Part shown: positions 10,805 through 19,938 of the stretch, in pieces
Layout: each line of letters begins with the position of its first letter
Position numbering within the stretch: the stretch's first letter is position 1
NCBI RefSeq assembly: GCF_019976975.1
Contig: NZ_AP024630.1
Coordinates: 434,001 to 498,000, forward strand
Direction: 5' to 3'
Length of the DNA: 64,000 nucleotides
Source: Arthrobacter sp. NtRootA1
GTDB taxonomy: Bacteria > Actinomycetota > Actinomycetes > Actinomycetales > Micrococcaceae
Notes under the pieces: generated by a model
The model's database searches: none
Told to the model about the DNA's origin: nothing
What the model saw: the letters and a program-made list of their open reading frames with translations, nothing else
Position numbers and translations under genes: made by a program

Positions 10805-12964
10805 TCAGTTATCCGGCTTCCTAAGGTGCGCCTCTTCTATGAGGTCGGTGAGCCATGGCCGCTGCCGGCGATGAACCGTGAGACCTTCCGGGATGCCGTG
10901 GACAGCAGCATCCGTTCCTGAGGCATCAATCGTGATCCGTGCATTTCCCATGGGGGCGTTGCTGATGTGGAGGTCCCCGAAGGACGACGGCAGCACGGGG
11001 TCAAGCCAAATACCGCCCAAGGAAATGTGGGTGTCGTAGCGCATCAGGCTTGTCACCAGGTGGATGGGGGTAGTGGCAGCCCATGCCTGGGGTGAGCAGG
11101 CGGTTGGATAGGGGACTGGTTCTGTGAACTGTGAGCGATCAAAGCCGCAGAACAACTCGGGGAGCCTGCCACCGGAATACTCCGCCGCTTCCAGCAACGC
11201 GGTTGCGATGCGCTGTGCTTCCTCTATGTAACCGTAGCGGAGGAGGCCGGACATGATGATGGCGTTGTCATGCGGCCACACCGAGCCATTGTGGTAGCTG
11301 GCAGGGTTGTACGCGCCCATGTTGCTTGCCAGTGTCCGCACTCCCCAGCCGCTGAACATCTCGGGAGACATCAGGTGTTCCACCACAGAGGGGACCTTGT
11401 CCTCGTCAAGCAGGCCAAACCACAGGCAGTGCCCCATATTGGAGGCGCAGGCATCCACCGGCCGCTTATCGCGATCCAGTGCCACGGCGTAATAGCCTTT
11501 GTCAGGAAGCCAGAATTGCTCGTTGAACCTCCGTTTCAGGTCATCGGCGCGTTCGCGCATTTCCTCGGCCAAGGTGAAGTCTCCGTCGTCGTACGCGATC
11601 CAGGACCGTGCCACATAGGCGCCGTGCACGTAGGCCTGGACCTCGCAGAGCGCAAGCGGCGGTTCGGCGATGGTGCCGTCTGCGAAGTTGATGCCGTCCC
11701 AGGAATCCTTCCAACCCTGGTTGATGAGCCCGTGTTCGTTAGGCCGCGCGTACTCAACAAAGCCGTCCCCATCCCGGTCACCGTAGTCGCGGATCCAGGC
11801 AAGAGCGCGGTCCGCGTTTGGAAGCAGGGCGGAAATGGTTTCCTTGCCGAAGCCCCAACGGCTGACCGAACCCAGGACAATCACAAACAGCGGTGTGGCA
11901 TCAACGCTGCCGTAGTACGCTGACTGGCCGCCCATGGCCAAGCCGCTGGTGACGTCGAGCCGGACTTCGTGCAGGATCTTCCCCGGCTCTTCTTCGGTTT
12001 CCGTATTCACCACGCTGCCTTGCCGGTCAGCCAAGGTCCGGAGCGTACCCAAAGCCAGTGATGGGTCCACTGGCAGGGCCATTTCTGAAGCCCAGAGCGA
12101 GTCACGGCCAAACAACGTCATGAACCAGGGGGCGCCGGCCGCCACCACCACCCTGTCGGGATGTTCCGGGTCCTGGATCCGGAGGGCGCCGAGGTCTTCA
12201 TAGCTTCGGCGCAGCGTGCTTTCGATGGAGTGGTTGCTGATCTGCAACGCAGGGATCCTGGCCACCCACTCCTGCCTCCGCCTGTCGCTGGGGGAGAGCT
12301 CGCCCTGGCTTGGATGCGTGAAGGGCACCGGCGTCCCGGCCCCATCAACGGTGGGCACTACGCTCACGCGGGTACTCCAGCTCCCGAAAGGTGGAATCTT
12401 CGCGGTGAAGCCCAAAGCCTTTGCGCCCGCGCCGGCACCTTCGGCCTGGATCACGACGCTTTTTCGAATCCCCTCCCATTTGCCGCGAATTTCCAAGGAG
12501 TTGCCTTCGGGCAGCCGGGTCTCTGTCCATTGACGGGTGATCCGGGCTTCCTTCACCTCAAAGAGGTCCGCGAAATCAGACTCGACCGTCAGCAAGATTC
12601 GGCAATCCGCCGCTTTGGTGGAGTAATTCCGGACTGTGATCTTCTCCAGGATTCCGGCCCCGACCTCGCGCAGCCGCTCCACCAGCAGCGGACTGTCCGC
12701 ATATCCATCGGAACGGGGCACCCGGCAGGCAAAGAGCGCCCGGTAGGGTTCCTTGGTTTCCGCGGCCAGTGGCTCAAGCGGTTGTCCGTTGACCGTCAAT
12801 TCCCATTTGGACAGGATCCGGGTGTCGAGATGGAAGACACCCTGCGGTAGCTCCGGGCGGATGTCTCCATTGGCAGCAGAAATGCAGAATGACGAGCCCT
12901 CCACCAGCGTGACCGTGCCGGAACCAAGGGGCCCGGCGGCAGTATCGGCATTCCATCCAGCCAC
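10805..12964 (-). CDS. Glycogen debranching enzyme-like amylo-alpha-1,6-glucosidase
   Basis: A 719-residue protein. The N-terminal beta-rich domain (about 1-220) starts with a version of GPLGSGTVTLVEGSSF and corresponds to the GDE N-terminal bis domain. From about 280 onward it is a GH15/GH63-like (alpha/alpha)6 barrel with APWFMTLFGRDSLWAS, LINQGWKDSWDG and SYHNGSVWPHDNAI. These are motifs of the amylo-alpha-1,6-glucosidase family. I chose the GTG at 12964 because GGAGG lies seven bases upstream; an upstream in-frame start at 13003 lacks one. The substrate could be glycogen, trehalose-linked or another alpha-glucan. The gene stands alone on the minus strand. Confidence 0.85.
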   Translation of the reverse strand: MAGWNADTAAGPLGSGTVTLVEGSSFCISAANGDIRPELPQGVFHLDTRILSKWELTVNGQPLEPLAAETKEPYRALFACRVPRSDGYADSPLLVERLREVGAGILEKITVRNYSTKAADCRILLTVESDFADLFEVKEARITRQWTETRLPEGNSLEIRGKWEGIRKSVVIQAEGAGAGAKALGFTAKIPPFGSWSTRVSVVPTVDGAGTPVPFTHPSQGELSPSDRRRQEWVARIPALQISNHSIESTLRRSYEDLGALRIQDPEHPDRVVVAAGAPWFMTLFGRDSLWASEMALPVDPSLALGTLRTLADRQGSVVNTETEEEPGKILHEVRLDVTSGLAMGGQSAYYGSVDATPLFVIVLGSVSRWGFGKETISALLPNADRALAWIRDYGDRDGDGFVEYARPNEHGLINQGWKDSWDGINFADGTIAEPPLALCEVQAYVHGAYVARSWIAYDDGDFTLAEEMRERADDLKRRFNEQFWLPDKGYYAVALDRDKRPVDACASNMGHCLWFGLLDEDKVPSVVEHLMSPEMFSGWGVRTLASNMGAYNPASYHNGSVWPHDNAIIMSGLLRYGYIEEAQRIATALLEAAEYSGGRLPELFCGFDRSQFTEPVPYPTACSPQAWAATTPIHLVTSLMRYDTHISLGGIWLDPVLPSSFGDLHISNAPMGNARITIDASGTDAAVHGIPEGLTVHRRQRPWLTDLIEEAHLRKPDN

Positions 12965-13249
12965 GTCTGTGCCTCCAATCAGGGTGGAACGATGCCCCCG
13001 CAAACCGTTTGCCAGGCTCGCCTGGAGCCGCGCGCAGACGTTATGTGTGGACGTATCCGAAGCTACGCCGATGCGGCGGTGGGCACCAGAGGTCCGAAGG
13101 TCCGTTTGACCGTGTCGCCGCAGAATGCAATCCAGCGTTAACCTACTTTCCGGTACGGGAGAACCTCAGGAGGGCTATAGTGAGGGAACAGGACATTCGC
13201 TGATGCAGCCCGGCGGCCCCTTTTTTCTTCCGCCACCGGAGGCCCCGCA

Positions 13250-13591
13250 ATGACCGACACCCAAATCAGTAGTTTTCTGAGTGACTGTGTGGTGTTTGAT
13301 GACGACACCGAGGAGGGCTTGGACTTTGACACCCTCTACGGCCTCTATATCAGTTGGTGCGTCCTTGGACGCAAAGTACCCATTCCTGATTCCGCTTTCA
13401 GGACCGCCCTTGAACTTGAAGGACTGCGTGCCAGGAAAGATCATGGCCAGCGCATCTACCCCGGACTGAACATGGTAGGCCCCGCAGCCAGGGACTACGT
13501 GATGAACAGCGTTCCCGTCTGGACTGAAACTGAGGCCAGCGTGACAGACTTGACCCAAATAGACGAACGCTCGGTTCCTTCCCTGAGTTAA
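13250..13591 (+). CDS. Hypothetical protein, possible stand-alone winged-helix domain
   Basis: A 113-residue acidic protein with ATG after GGAGG. The core DFDTLYGLYISWCVLGRKVP, followed by an RTALELEGLRARKDHG segment and RIYPGLNMVG, resembles the C-terminal winged-helix tail found in phage/plasmid primase-helicases (an aromatic-rich helix, then a short helix, then a YPGL strand). No ATPase domain accompanies it. The resemblance is judged by eye, so the family call is tentative. An unpaired hairpin region follows at 13618-13656. Confidence 0.6.
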   Translation: MTDTQISSFLSDCVVFDDDTEEGLDFDTLYGLYISWCVLGRKVPIPDSAFRTALELEGLRARKDHGQRIYPGLNMVGPAARDYVMNSVPVWTETEASVTDLTQIDERSVPSLS

Positions 13592-13617
13592 GCGCTCTGA
13601 GTTCCGAGTTTGTTGTT

Positions 13618-13656
13618 AGCTGATGCCCTTAGGATGCCTTCCTAGGGGCATCAGCT
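13618..13656. terminator. Hairpin between the 113-residue gene and photolyase
   Basis: A near-perfect 17-bp stem (AGCTGATGCCCTTAGGA against TCCTAGGGGCATCAGCT) has a 5-nt loop. No T-run follows on the plus strand, so termination efficiency is uncertain. It sits just upstream of the TTG-started photolyase gene and could also shape its leader. Confidence 0.5.
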
Positions 13657-13684
13657 GTATAGAAACTCGAAAGAGAGTAGTAAC

Positions 13685-15088
13685 TTGAAGCCGTCCATCA
13701 TCTGGTTCCGCGACGACCTGAGGATTAGGGACAACCCTGCCTTGCGTGCCGCCGTCGATGATGGTGCGGCGGTGGCCCTGTACATCCTGGACGAAGAATC
13801 GCCCGGCATCCGGCCCCTCGGCGGTGCCGCGCGGTGGTGGCTGCACCACTCGCTGACCGCTCTTCAGGACGATCTTGCGGCGCTCGGAGTACCGCTGCTA
13901 TTTCGCCGTGGATCCGCTGCTCCTATCGTTCAGGAAATCACGACGGCGATCGGCGCCGGCGCGCTGTTCTGGAACCGCCGGTACGGCGTGGCAGAGCGGA
14001 CCGTCGACGCCGGCATCAAGGCCTGGGCGCGCGACGCCGGCATGCACGTGGAGAGTTTTCAAGCGTCCCTGCTTCATGAGCCGTGGGAGGTAACCACCAA
14101 GACGGGCGGGCCGTACAAAGTTTTCACCCCATTCTGGCGGACTGTCTCAGCCCAGGACTTTCGGGACCCGTTGGCAGTGCCGGACGAAGGGCGAGGCTAC
14201 GCTGGCACGTTGCCGGCCCATGACGAGCTGGCGTCATGGCACCTGCTGCCCACCACCCCGGACTGGTCCGCAGGGTTGCGGGAGGCATGGACGCCCGGAT
14301 CGGCTGCCGGACACCAACGGCTCAAGGAATTCGTGGCGGGTGGACTCACCAATTACGACGAAGGCCGAAATCGCCCGGACATCGATGGCAGCAGCTGCCT
14401 CTCACCGTACCTGCGGTGGGGTGAGCTCAGCCCGTTTGAGGTATGGCACGCGCTGGCTTCCAACAGGTCGGAGAGCACAAGTATTTTCGCCTCCGAGCTC
14501 GGCTGGCGCGAATTCTGTTGGCACCAGTACTTCCACAACGCGGATCTTGCCACAGCGAACCTGCGCAAGGAGTTTGACCGCTTCCCCTGGGCTTGGCCCA
14601 ATGACGATGGCGGTGGTTCCCGCCCCGCTAACGCGCACACCGGTCACGAGTCTGCCGCCGAGGAGCTTCGAGCCTGGCAGCGGGGACGCACGGGTTTCCC
14701 TCTGGTCGACGCCGGGCAGCGCCAGCTTTGGCAGATGGGTTGGATGCATAACCGGGTCAGGATGATCGCGGCGAGCTTCCTGGTGAAGAACCTGGGCATC
14801 CATTGGCAACTCGGCGAGCAGTGGTTCTGGGACACGCTGGTGGACGCTGATCCGGCGTCCAACCCTGCCAACTGGCAGTGGGTGGCGGGCTCAGGGGCGG
14901 ATGCTTCGCCGTTCTTCAGGATCTTCAATCCAGAGGCCCAGCGCATCAAGTTCGATCCCCAGGGAAAGTACATAGCCCGCTGGATCCCGGAGTTCGGCAC
15001 GCCGGATTACCCGGAGGAAATCGTGGATCTCAAGACCACCCGGCAGGATGCCCTAGCGGCCTACAAGGGACTCAAAGAGGTGCACTAG
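13685..15088 (+). CDS. phrB: Deoxyribodipyrimidine photolyase
   Basis: Light-driven repair of cyclobutane pyrimidine dimers. The 467-residue protein has an N-terminal photolyase alpha/beta domain (IIWFRDDLRIRDNPAL, residues 4-19) and an FAD-binding helical domain. The latter shows LSPYLRWGELSP, ELGWREFCWHQYFHN, and the class I stretch GFPLVDAGQRQLWQMGWMHN. The WQWVAGSGADASPFFRIFNP motif follows near the flavin. TTG start at 13685 with GAAAGAGAG upstream. Length and motifs fit a complete class I CPD photolyase. It appears monocistronic. Confidence 0.93.
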   Translation: MKPSIIWFRDDLRIRDNPALRAAVDDGAAVALYILDEESPGIRPLGGAARWWLHHSLTALQDDLAALGVPLLFRRGSAAPIVQEITTAIGAGALFWNRRYGVAERTVDAGIKAWARDAGMHVESFQASLLHEPWEVTTKTGGPYKVFTPFWRTVSAQDFRDPLAVPDEGRGYAGTLPAHDELASWHLLPTTPDWSAGLREAWTPGSAAGHQRLKEFVAGGLTNYDEGRNRPDIDGSSCLSPYLRWGELSPFEVWHALASNRSESTSIFASELGWREFCWHQYFHNADLATANLRKEFDRFPWAWPNDDGGGSRPANAHTGHESAAEELRAWQRGRTGFPLVDAGQRQLWQMGWMHNRVRMIAASFLVKNLGIHWQLGEQWFWDTLVDADPASNPANWQWVAGSGADASPFFRIFNPEAQRIKFDPQGKYIARWIPEFGTPDYPEEIVDLKTTRQDALAAYKGLKEVH

Positions 15089-15153
15089 CTGGTGGGCAAA
15101 AAGGGCCTGGACCCTGGCGCGTCCCGTTGTTGAGCGTTTGTGGCTCCGTTGTG

Positions 15154-16734
15154 TTAATCGTAGGTTTCGACGCCAGTGAGACGTTGTTCTTCGATGTCGA
15201 GCCTGGTTTGGATTCGGCGTGCAACGGTGTCATCGACGGTGCCGGCGAGGCGAAGGGCCAGGAGGACTTCACGCTTGGTTTCGAGCAGGGCCTGGCGGAG
15301 TTTCTTCTCCTCCTCCCGCGACTGTGTGGTGTTGTCCATCTCAGAGCCACCGTGCAGAGCTTGTGCCGCATCCAGGTGGCTCTGGTACTCGTCCGCCACC
15401 CGGCCCCGGACCTCGGGTGTGATTCCGAGATGCTCCGCGAGATCGTCAACGGCTTTGACCGCTGCTGAGGAGATCGCAACTTCTGCGAGACGATGCTCCT
15501 CCTCTTCGGGCTCATCGGGCAGCCGGGCCCAGCGGACCACCGCGGGCAGCAGCGGCCCTTGGACCAGCATGGTCAGTACGATCACCCCTGCGCTGATGAA
15601 AATGATGTCCTCGCGTCCGGGCAGCGGGGTTCCGTTGCTCAGCAGCGATGGCACGGATAAGGCGATAGCCAAGGACACCGCCCCCCGGAAGCCTGCGATG
15701 GAGCTGACCACACGGGCGCGATATGACATTCGGCGTTTGCGTTGGGAAGGGCGTCGGTCCAAAAGCCGGATGAGCGCAATACTCACTGTCTGGAACACGA
15801 ATCGGATCACGATCAGTGTGGCCCATACGGCGACAGTTGACACTAGGAGCCGGCCAACGTCCCGTGGTTCAATCCCGTGGACGGCAGCTTGGACCTGAAT
15901 GCCGATGAGAATGAACAAGGATCCGTTGAGCAGGTAGGACCCCAGCGGCCACGCGGATTCAGTCTGGCGGCGGGATGCTGCCGTGCTGATCCGCCCGGAT
16001 GTGAAGGAGACGATTAACCCCGCCATAACGACGGCCAGCACTCCGGAGGCCCCGACGGCTTCAGCCAGCAGAAAGGCAGCGAACGGGGTTATCAACAGGG
16101 CAATGTTGATGATGAGGGGGTCGCTGATCCGTTTCAGAAGCTGATAAGCTGCTCCGGCGACGAGCACCCCTGCCACTGCTCCTCCCAGATACGAGAGCGC
16201 GAACAAGCCGGCAATATCGATCGGTACATAGTTGCCGCCCATTGCCAGGCCCACGGCGATGGCGTACAGGACCAGGGCGGTGCCGTCATTAGTCAGGCTC
16301 TCTGCCTTGAGCAGCATGAAGTTACGGCGCGGAAGCATCCGACCCAGAGCTGCCACTGCCGTGGCATCCGGCGGAGCGAGGGCTGCTCCGAGAATCAGAG
16401 CGGCACTCCAAGGCAGACCCAGAACGTGTGCCACACCCGCTGCGGCGAGGGCAGAAGCGACCACCAGCAGGGTGCTCATGATGACGATGCCACGCAGGTC
16501 CCGGCGTATGGAACGGAGCGAGGTCGTGAGGCTTTCCCAGAACAGCATGACGGGCAGGAAGATCAACAGCACAGTTTCCGGTGGCAGCTCGATGTGGCGC
16601 AACTGCGGTACAAAGCCAAGCAGAAGGCCGAAAACGAGCAACAGCAAAGGAGCGGCGATGCGCAGCCGCGGAGCCAAAATGGCCCCCGCGAGCACACTGA
16701 CGCCCAGAAGCACAACGGTCTCCAAACCCTCCAT
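15154..16734 (-). CDS. Na+/H+ antiporter, CPA1/NhaP type
   Basis: Integral membrane cation/proton exchanger of 526 residues with about 12 hydrophobic helices in residues 1-400. SLTNDGTALVLYAIAVGLAMG contains the ND pair of CPA1 transporters. ALAPPDATAVAALGRMLPRR and VVSSIAGFRGAVSLAIALS are also family motifs. A long acidic cytosolic tail (about 410-526) has a predicted helical stretch around EEEKKLRQALLETKREVLLAL. The ATG at 16734 follows GAGGAGGACTT. Its likely role is pH and sodium homeostasis. It is convergent with photolyase. Confidence 0.9.
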   Translation of the reverse strand: MEGLETVVLLGVSVLAGAILAPRLRIAAPLLLLVFGLLLGFVPQLRHIELPPETVLLIFLPVMLFWESLTTSLRSIRRDLRGIVIMSTLLVVASALAAAGVAHVLGLPWSAALILGAALAPPDATAVAALGRMLPRRNFMLLKAESLTNDGTALVLYAIAVGLAMGGNYVPIDIAGLFALSYLGGAVAGVLVAGAAYQLLKRISDPLIINIALLITPFAAFLLAEAVGASGVLAVVMAGLIVSFTSGRISTAASRRQTESAWPLGSYLLNGSLFILIGIQVQAAVHGIEPRDVGRLLVSTVAVWATLIVIRFVFQTVSIALIRLLDRRPSQRKRRMSYRARVVSSIAGFRGAVSLAIALSVPSLLSNGTPLPGREDIIFISAGVIVLTMLVQGPLLPAVVRWARLPDEPEEEEHRLAEVAISSAAVKAVDDLAEHLGITPEVRGRVADEYQSHLDAAQALHGGSEMDNTTQSREEEKKLRQALLETKREVLLALRLAGTVDDTVARRIQTRLDIEEQRLTGVETYD

Positions 16735-16795
16735 CAAGTCCTCCTCATTCCTTCTGGGATCCTGTGGAGCCTGCCGCCACCATGGTCAGGCCTGG

Positions 16796-17158
16796 CTACC
16801 AGGTCGACGCGACAGTTCGTGCGACCAACCATTCCTCTCCCCGCGGCTCGAACCAGGAACGAAGCGTCAATCGCCATGTGGCCCTTGATCCCCAGATCGT
16901 TGCGTCCGTGAGCGTCCGGGCGATCAGCCCGGGTGCAGTCCCCACCGGGCTGGAAGTTGCCTCGACTGTCTCCATCCGGTGGTACTGCATCTCGCCTGAT
17001 GCGATGGCCTCCAGCCATTCAGCCTTGGACTGCACGTACCCGGTCATGTGGGTCAGTGTAAATTCCTCAGCGAGAAGGCCATCCAGTTCCTCGATGTCAC
17101 CGGCCACCATCGCCTCGCACATAGTCTCAAAGAGTGAACCGATTGATGTATTGCTCAC
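16796..17158 (-). CDS. NTF2-like (SnoaL/DUF4440) family protein
   Basis: A 120-residue protein beginning MSNTSIGSLFETMCEAMVAG. It has the characteristic helix-strand start AGDIEELDGLLAEEFTLTHMTG and then KAEWLEAIASGEMQYHRME. The last strands are TWRLTLRSWFEPRGEEWLVA. This is a single-domain cone-shaped NTF2 fold of the DUF4440 kind. No catalytic function can be assigned. It is upstream of the antiporter on the same strand, 61 bp away. Confidence 0.8.
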   Translation of the reverse strand: MSNTSIGSLFETMCEAMVAGDIEELDGLLAEEFTLTHMTGYVQSKAEWLEAIASGEMQYHRMETVEATSSPVGTAPGLIARTLTDATIWGSRATWRLTLRSWFEPRGEEWLVARTVASTW

Positions 17159-17265
17159 GATGGGTTCCCTCGCCGCGTTTGGGCAGTAGGTTCGTTTGCT
17201 CCTCCGGAGTCGGATACCAGTGTGGTGCGCATGTGGGGTCTCCTTACCTTGTTCATCGCGGTTTT

Positions 17266-17298
17266 CACTCCCTACCGGTCAGGGACCGGTAGGGAGTG
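17266..17298. promoter_or_regulatory. Perfect 15-bp inverted repeat downstream of the MFS exporter
   Basis: CACTCCCTACCGGTC (17266-17280), AGG, GACCGGTAGGGAGTG (17284-17298). The symmetric CTACCGGT core resembles TetR-family operators, and neither side has a T-run expected of a terminator. Confidence 0.5.
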
Positions 17299-17335
17299 CA
17301 TGTCACTAACCCTATGGACCTGTAGGCGTTCCGGT

Positions 17336-18787
17336 TCAGCTGGCGTTTGCGCCCTCCAATACGCGCACTGGTACCGGAGTTTTGGGGGGTCGGCGGGAGG
17401 CGAGGTCGGCGGGCAGGATCAGTGCCGCGGTGACGGCCAGGGACAGGAACAGCAGGATGCTGCCGGTAGTTAGGGCTGCACTGACCTGCGCGGCCAGATG
17501 TGGTGCGGCAGGGCCCCCAGCGGGAACGGTAGCTGCGGCCGCGACCGCGATGCCCAAGCCCAGGCACGTGCCCACCTGGTGGAAGGTGTTCAGCAAGCCG
17601 GAGGCCGCACCAGCGTCGGAGGCGGGGGCACCCACGATCCCGAACGATGTTAAAGGGGCGAAGGTAAAGCCCTGGCCAGCACCGATGAGAACCATCGGCA
17701 GGGCAACCCCGGTCCAATAGCTGGAGCCGGGTCCGGCAAGGCTGAGCCAGAACATGCCGACGAGGGTAATCAGGATGCCGGCCAGCAGGGCCACCGAGCC
17801 TGGCATCCGCCGCACTAGTGGCGGGATGCACATGGCGACGGCGAAGTTCACGGCCGTCATGGGCAGGAATCCGAGACCCGCCTGCAGCGGGTTGAAGCCG
17901 AGGACTTCCTGCATGAATTGGGTGGTGAAGAAGAAGAACCCGATCATGGCACCCAGGTAAAGGAAACGTGCGACGTAGGCGCCGGTGCGGCGACGGCTCG
18001 CGAAGAGGTTGAGCGGCATGATGGGCTGGGTTGCCCTACGCTCGATCAGCACGAAAACGACCAGAAGAAGGAGCCCGACGGTCACAGCCGTGGTAGTGAT
18101 TGGGCTGGTCCAGCCCGCTTCGGCGGTATGAATGATGCCGAACACCAGCGCACCAACGCCCAAGGTGGCGCTGAGCGCGCCGAACACATCGAATTGACCA
18201 CTGGCACGACCGGTTTCGGGGAGGAGCCGGGGAGCAAGGGCGATCATCAATGCTCCGATCGGGACGTTGACGAAGAACCCGGCCCGCCACGAAATCCAGT
18301 GCGCCAGTGCACCGCCGAGTACCAATCCGAGGCTGGCGCCGATCCCCGCGGTAGCCCCGTAGAGGGATACGGCCCGGGTGCGCTCACGCCCTTCAGGAAA
18401 GCTCGCCGTCAGCAGGGACAGCGACGCGGGCGCCACGATCGCTGCCCCTATTCCCTGGACCGCCCGGCCGGCGATTGCCCACCATCCGGCCGGGGCGAGC
18501 CCGATCAGCAGCGACGCGAGTGAAAAGACCACCAGCCCGAACACGAACACGCGGCGTCGGCCTAATAAGTCCCCGGCCCGGGCGCCGAGGAGCAGCAGGC
18601 CGCCGAAGACCAGTGTGTATGCATCCTGCACCCAGGTCAGCTCGCCCGTGGTCAGCTGCAGCTCGGCTTGGAGGCTGGGCAGGGCGGTGAAGATCACCGA
18701 ATTGTCCAGCAGGATCATGAAGTAGCTAGCAAGAATGATCGCCAGGATCGCTGCGGGGTGCGGGGGAGCGGTGGGTGCAGGTTTCAT
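17336..18787 (-). CDS. MFS transporter, DHA2 (EmrB/QacA) type
   Basis: A proton-driven drug/solute exporter of 483 residues with about 14 hydrophobic segments. LDNSVIFTALPSLQ is the DHA2 motif after helix 1. GARAGDLLGRRRVFVFG is motif A, and the antiporter motif C-like region is GATAGIGASLGLVLGGAL. The start is uncertain: ATG at 18787 gives the usual short N-terminus (MKPAPTAPPHPAAILAIILA), while a GTG at 18811 adds eight residues. Neither has a strong ribosome binding site. It is divergent from an SDR gene, and the two may act together in detoxification of a reactive organic compound; the substrate is unknown. Confidence 0.9.
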   Translation of the reverse strand: MKPAPTAPPHPAAILAIILASYFMILLDNSVIFTALPSLQAELQLTTGELTWVQDAYTLVFGGLLLLGARAGDLLGRRRVFVFGLVVFSLASLLIGLAPAGWWAIAGRAVQGIGAAIVAPASLSLLTASFPEGRERTRAVSLYGATAGIGASLGLVLGGALAHWISWRAGFFVNVPIGALMIALAPRLLPETGRASGQFDVFGALSATLGVGALVFGIIHTAEAGWTSPITTTAVTVGLLLLVVFVLIERRATQPIMPLNLFASRRRTGAYVARFLYLGAMIGFFFFTTQFMQEVLGFNPLQAGLGFLPMTAVNFAVAMCIPPLVRRMPGSVALLAGILITLVGMFWLSLAGPGSSYWTGVALPMVLIGAGQGFTFAPLTSFGIVGAPASDAGAASGLLNTFHQVGTCLGLGIAVAAAATVPAGGPAAPHLAAQVSAALTTGSILLFLSLAVTAALILPADLASRRPPKTPVPVRVLEGANAS

Positions 18788-18874
18788 GCATCCATGCAAC
18801 CGCCATTCCACAAGGGGCGGGAGTCTCTGACGTACAGGGTAATGCCAGTGCCTCCCCGGCCCCGAAGTCCCGGC

Positions 18875-18895
18875 GTAGCGTGGACGCCACGATAC
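18875..18895. promoter_or_regulatory. Inverted repeat between the MFS exporter and SDR genes
   Basis: GTAGCGTGG-ACG-CCACGATAC, 9-bp arms with one mismatch, sits in the 178-bp divergent promoter region. It is a plausible repressor site; no regulator gene is adjacent. Confidence 0.4.
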
Positions 18896-18965
18896 ACAAC
18901 GACGACGTGCGGAAGTTCCTCATCGTCGCAGTCCTCAGGGCCACGGCCGAGGCAAAGGAGAACAC

Positions 18966-19754
18966 ATGAACAACCGCCCGTCCACGGTGCTGATCGCCGG
19001 CGCCACTGGAAGCATCGGACGCCACGCCGTCACCGAGGCACTGCGCCAGGGCTACACGGTTCGCGCCCTTGTTCGCGATCAGGCCCGCGCCGCCCGCATC
19101 CTTCCTGACGGCGTCGAGCTCGTCGTCGGCGACCTGACCCGCCCGGAAACCCTCGGCCCTGCGGTTGAAGACGTGGATTCAATCGTCCTCACCCACGGAT
19201 CCACCACCAGTGAACGGGACGTGCGGGATAACGACTACACAGGCGTCGCCAACATCCTCCGCGCGCTCAACGGACGACGTGTTCGGATCGCCCTGATGAC
19301 AGCCGTCGGCACCACCCGGCCCGGGGTCGCCTACGCCATCTGGAAGCTGCGCGGCGAGCGGCTCGTCAGGGCCAGCGGCAACCCTTATACCATCGTCCGG
19401 CCAGGCTGGTTCGACTACAACCAACCTGACCAGCGCACCATTGTCATGCTCCAGGGCGACAAACGGCAGGCCGGGTCACCGGCTGACGGGGTCATCGCCC
19501 GCGACCAGATCGCTCGCGTCCTCATCGATAGCCTCCGCATCGAAGCTGCCAACCACAAGACGCTGGAGCTCGTCGCCGACCAAGGCCGCGAACAAGAAGA
19601 CCTCACCCCAGTCTTCGACGCTTTGACTGCTGACCGGGACGGGTCCTTGGATGGGGTCCAGGACACCGTCAACCTCCCGGTGGCTAACGAACCGGAAAGA
19701 TTCCGCGAAGATTTCGACGCTGTTTCCGCAAGCAGGAGCCGAAGCGGGGCCTAG
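18966..19754 (+). CDS. NAD(P)-binding atypical short-chain dehydrogenase (NmrA/YwnB-like)
   Basis: A 262-residue Rossmann protein with an N-terminal GATGSIGRHAVTEALRQG dinucleotide loop and VRALVRDQARAARIL, in which the Arg would favour NADPH. The tail YTIVRPGWFDYNQPDQRTIV resembles SDR-a5 type NAD(P)H-binding proteins. There is no classical YxxxK, so it may act as a redox sensor or an isoflavone-reductase-like enzyme. ATG follows AAAGGAGAACAC. It is divergent from the MFS exporter. The substrate is unknown. Confidence 0.82.
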   Translation: MNNRPSTVLIAGATGSIGRHAVTEALRQGYTVRALVRDQARAARILPDGVELVVGDLTRPETLGPAVEDVDSIVLTHGSTTSERDVRDNDYTGVANILRALNGRRVRIALMTAVGTTRPGVAYAIWKLRGERLVRASGNPYTIVRPGWFDYNQPDQRTIVMLQGDKRQAGSPADGVIARDQIARVLIDSLRIEAANHKTLELVADQGREQEDLTPVFDALTADRDGSLDGVQDTVNLPVANEPERFREDFDAVSASRSRSGA

Positions 19755-19827
19755 TCTCTGCCCCGGGACCGAAAGGGTTTGGGTTATTCCGCGGCCGGAA
19801 AACCTCCTCTGGAAATTAGTAGGAAGT

Positions 19828-19841
19828 CCGAGTATATTCGG
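19828..19841. promoter_or_regulatory. CCGAGTATATTCGG palindrome upstream of mmsA
   Basis: A near-perfect 14-bp palindrome about 100 bp before the valine-catabolic operon. It could be an operator; no regulator gene is adjacent. Confidence 0.35.
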
Positions 19842-19938
19842 TTCAGAGATGACCTGGCTCACAGTCGCTGAGGCGTTCCTGCCGATTACTGGAACCAGCT
19901 GCACGTAAGTCATTCACGATGCAAAGGAGCATTCCACC

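Noticed and set aside
13618..13656. Riboswitch in front of photolyase
   Set aside because: It is a single hairpin without additional conserved elements; more likely a terminator or RNA stabiliser.
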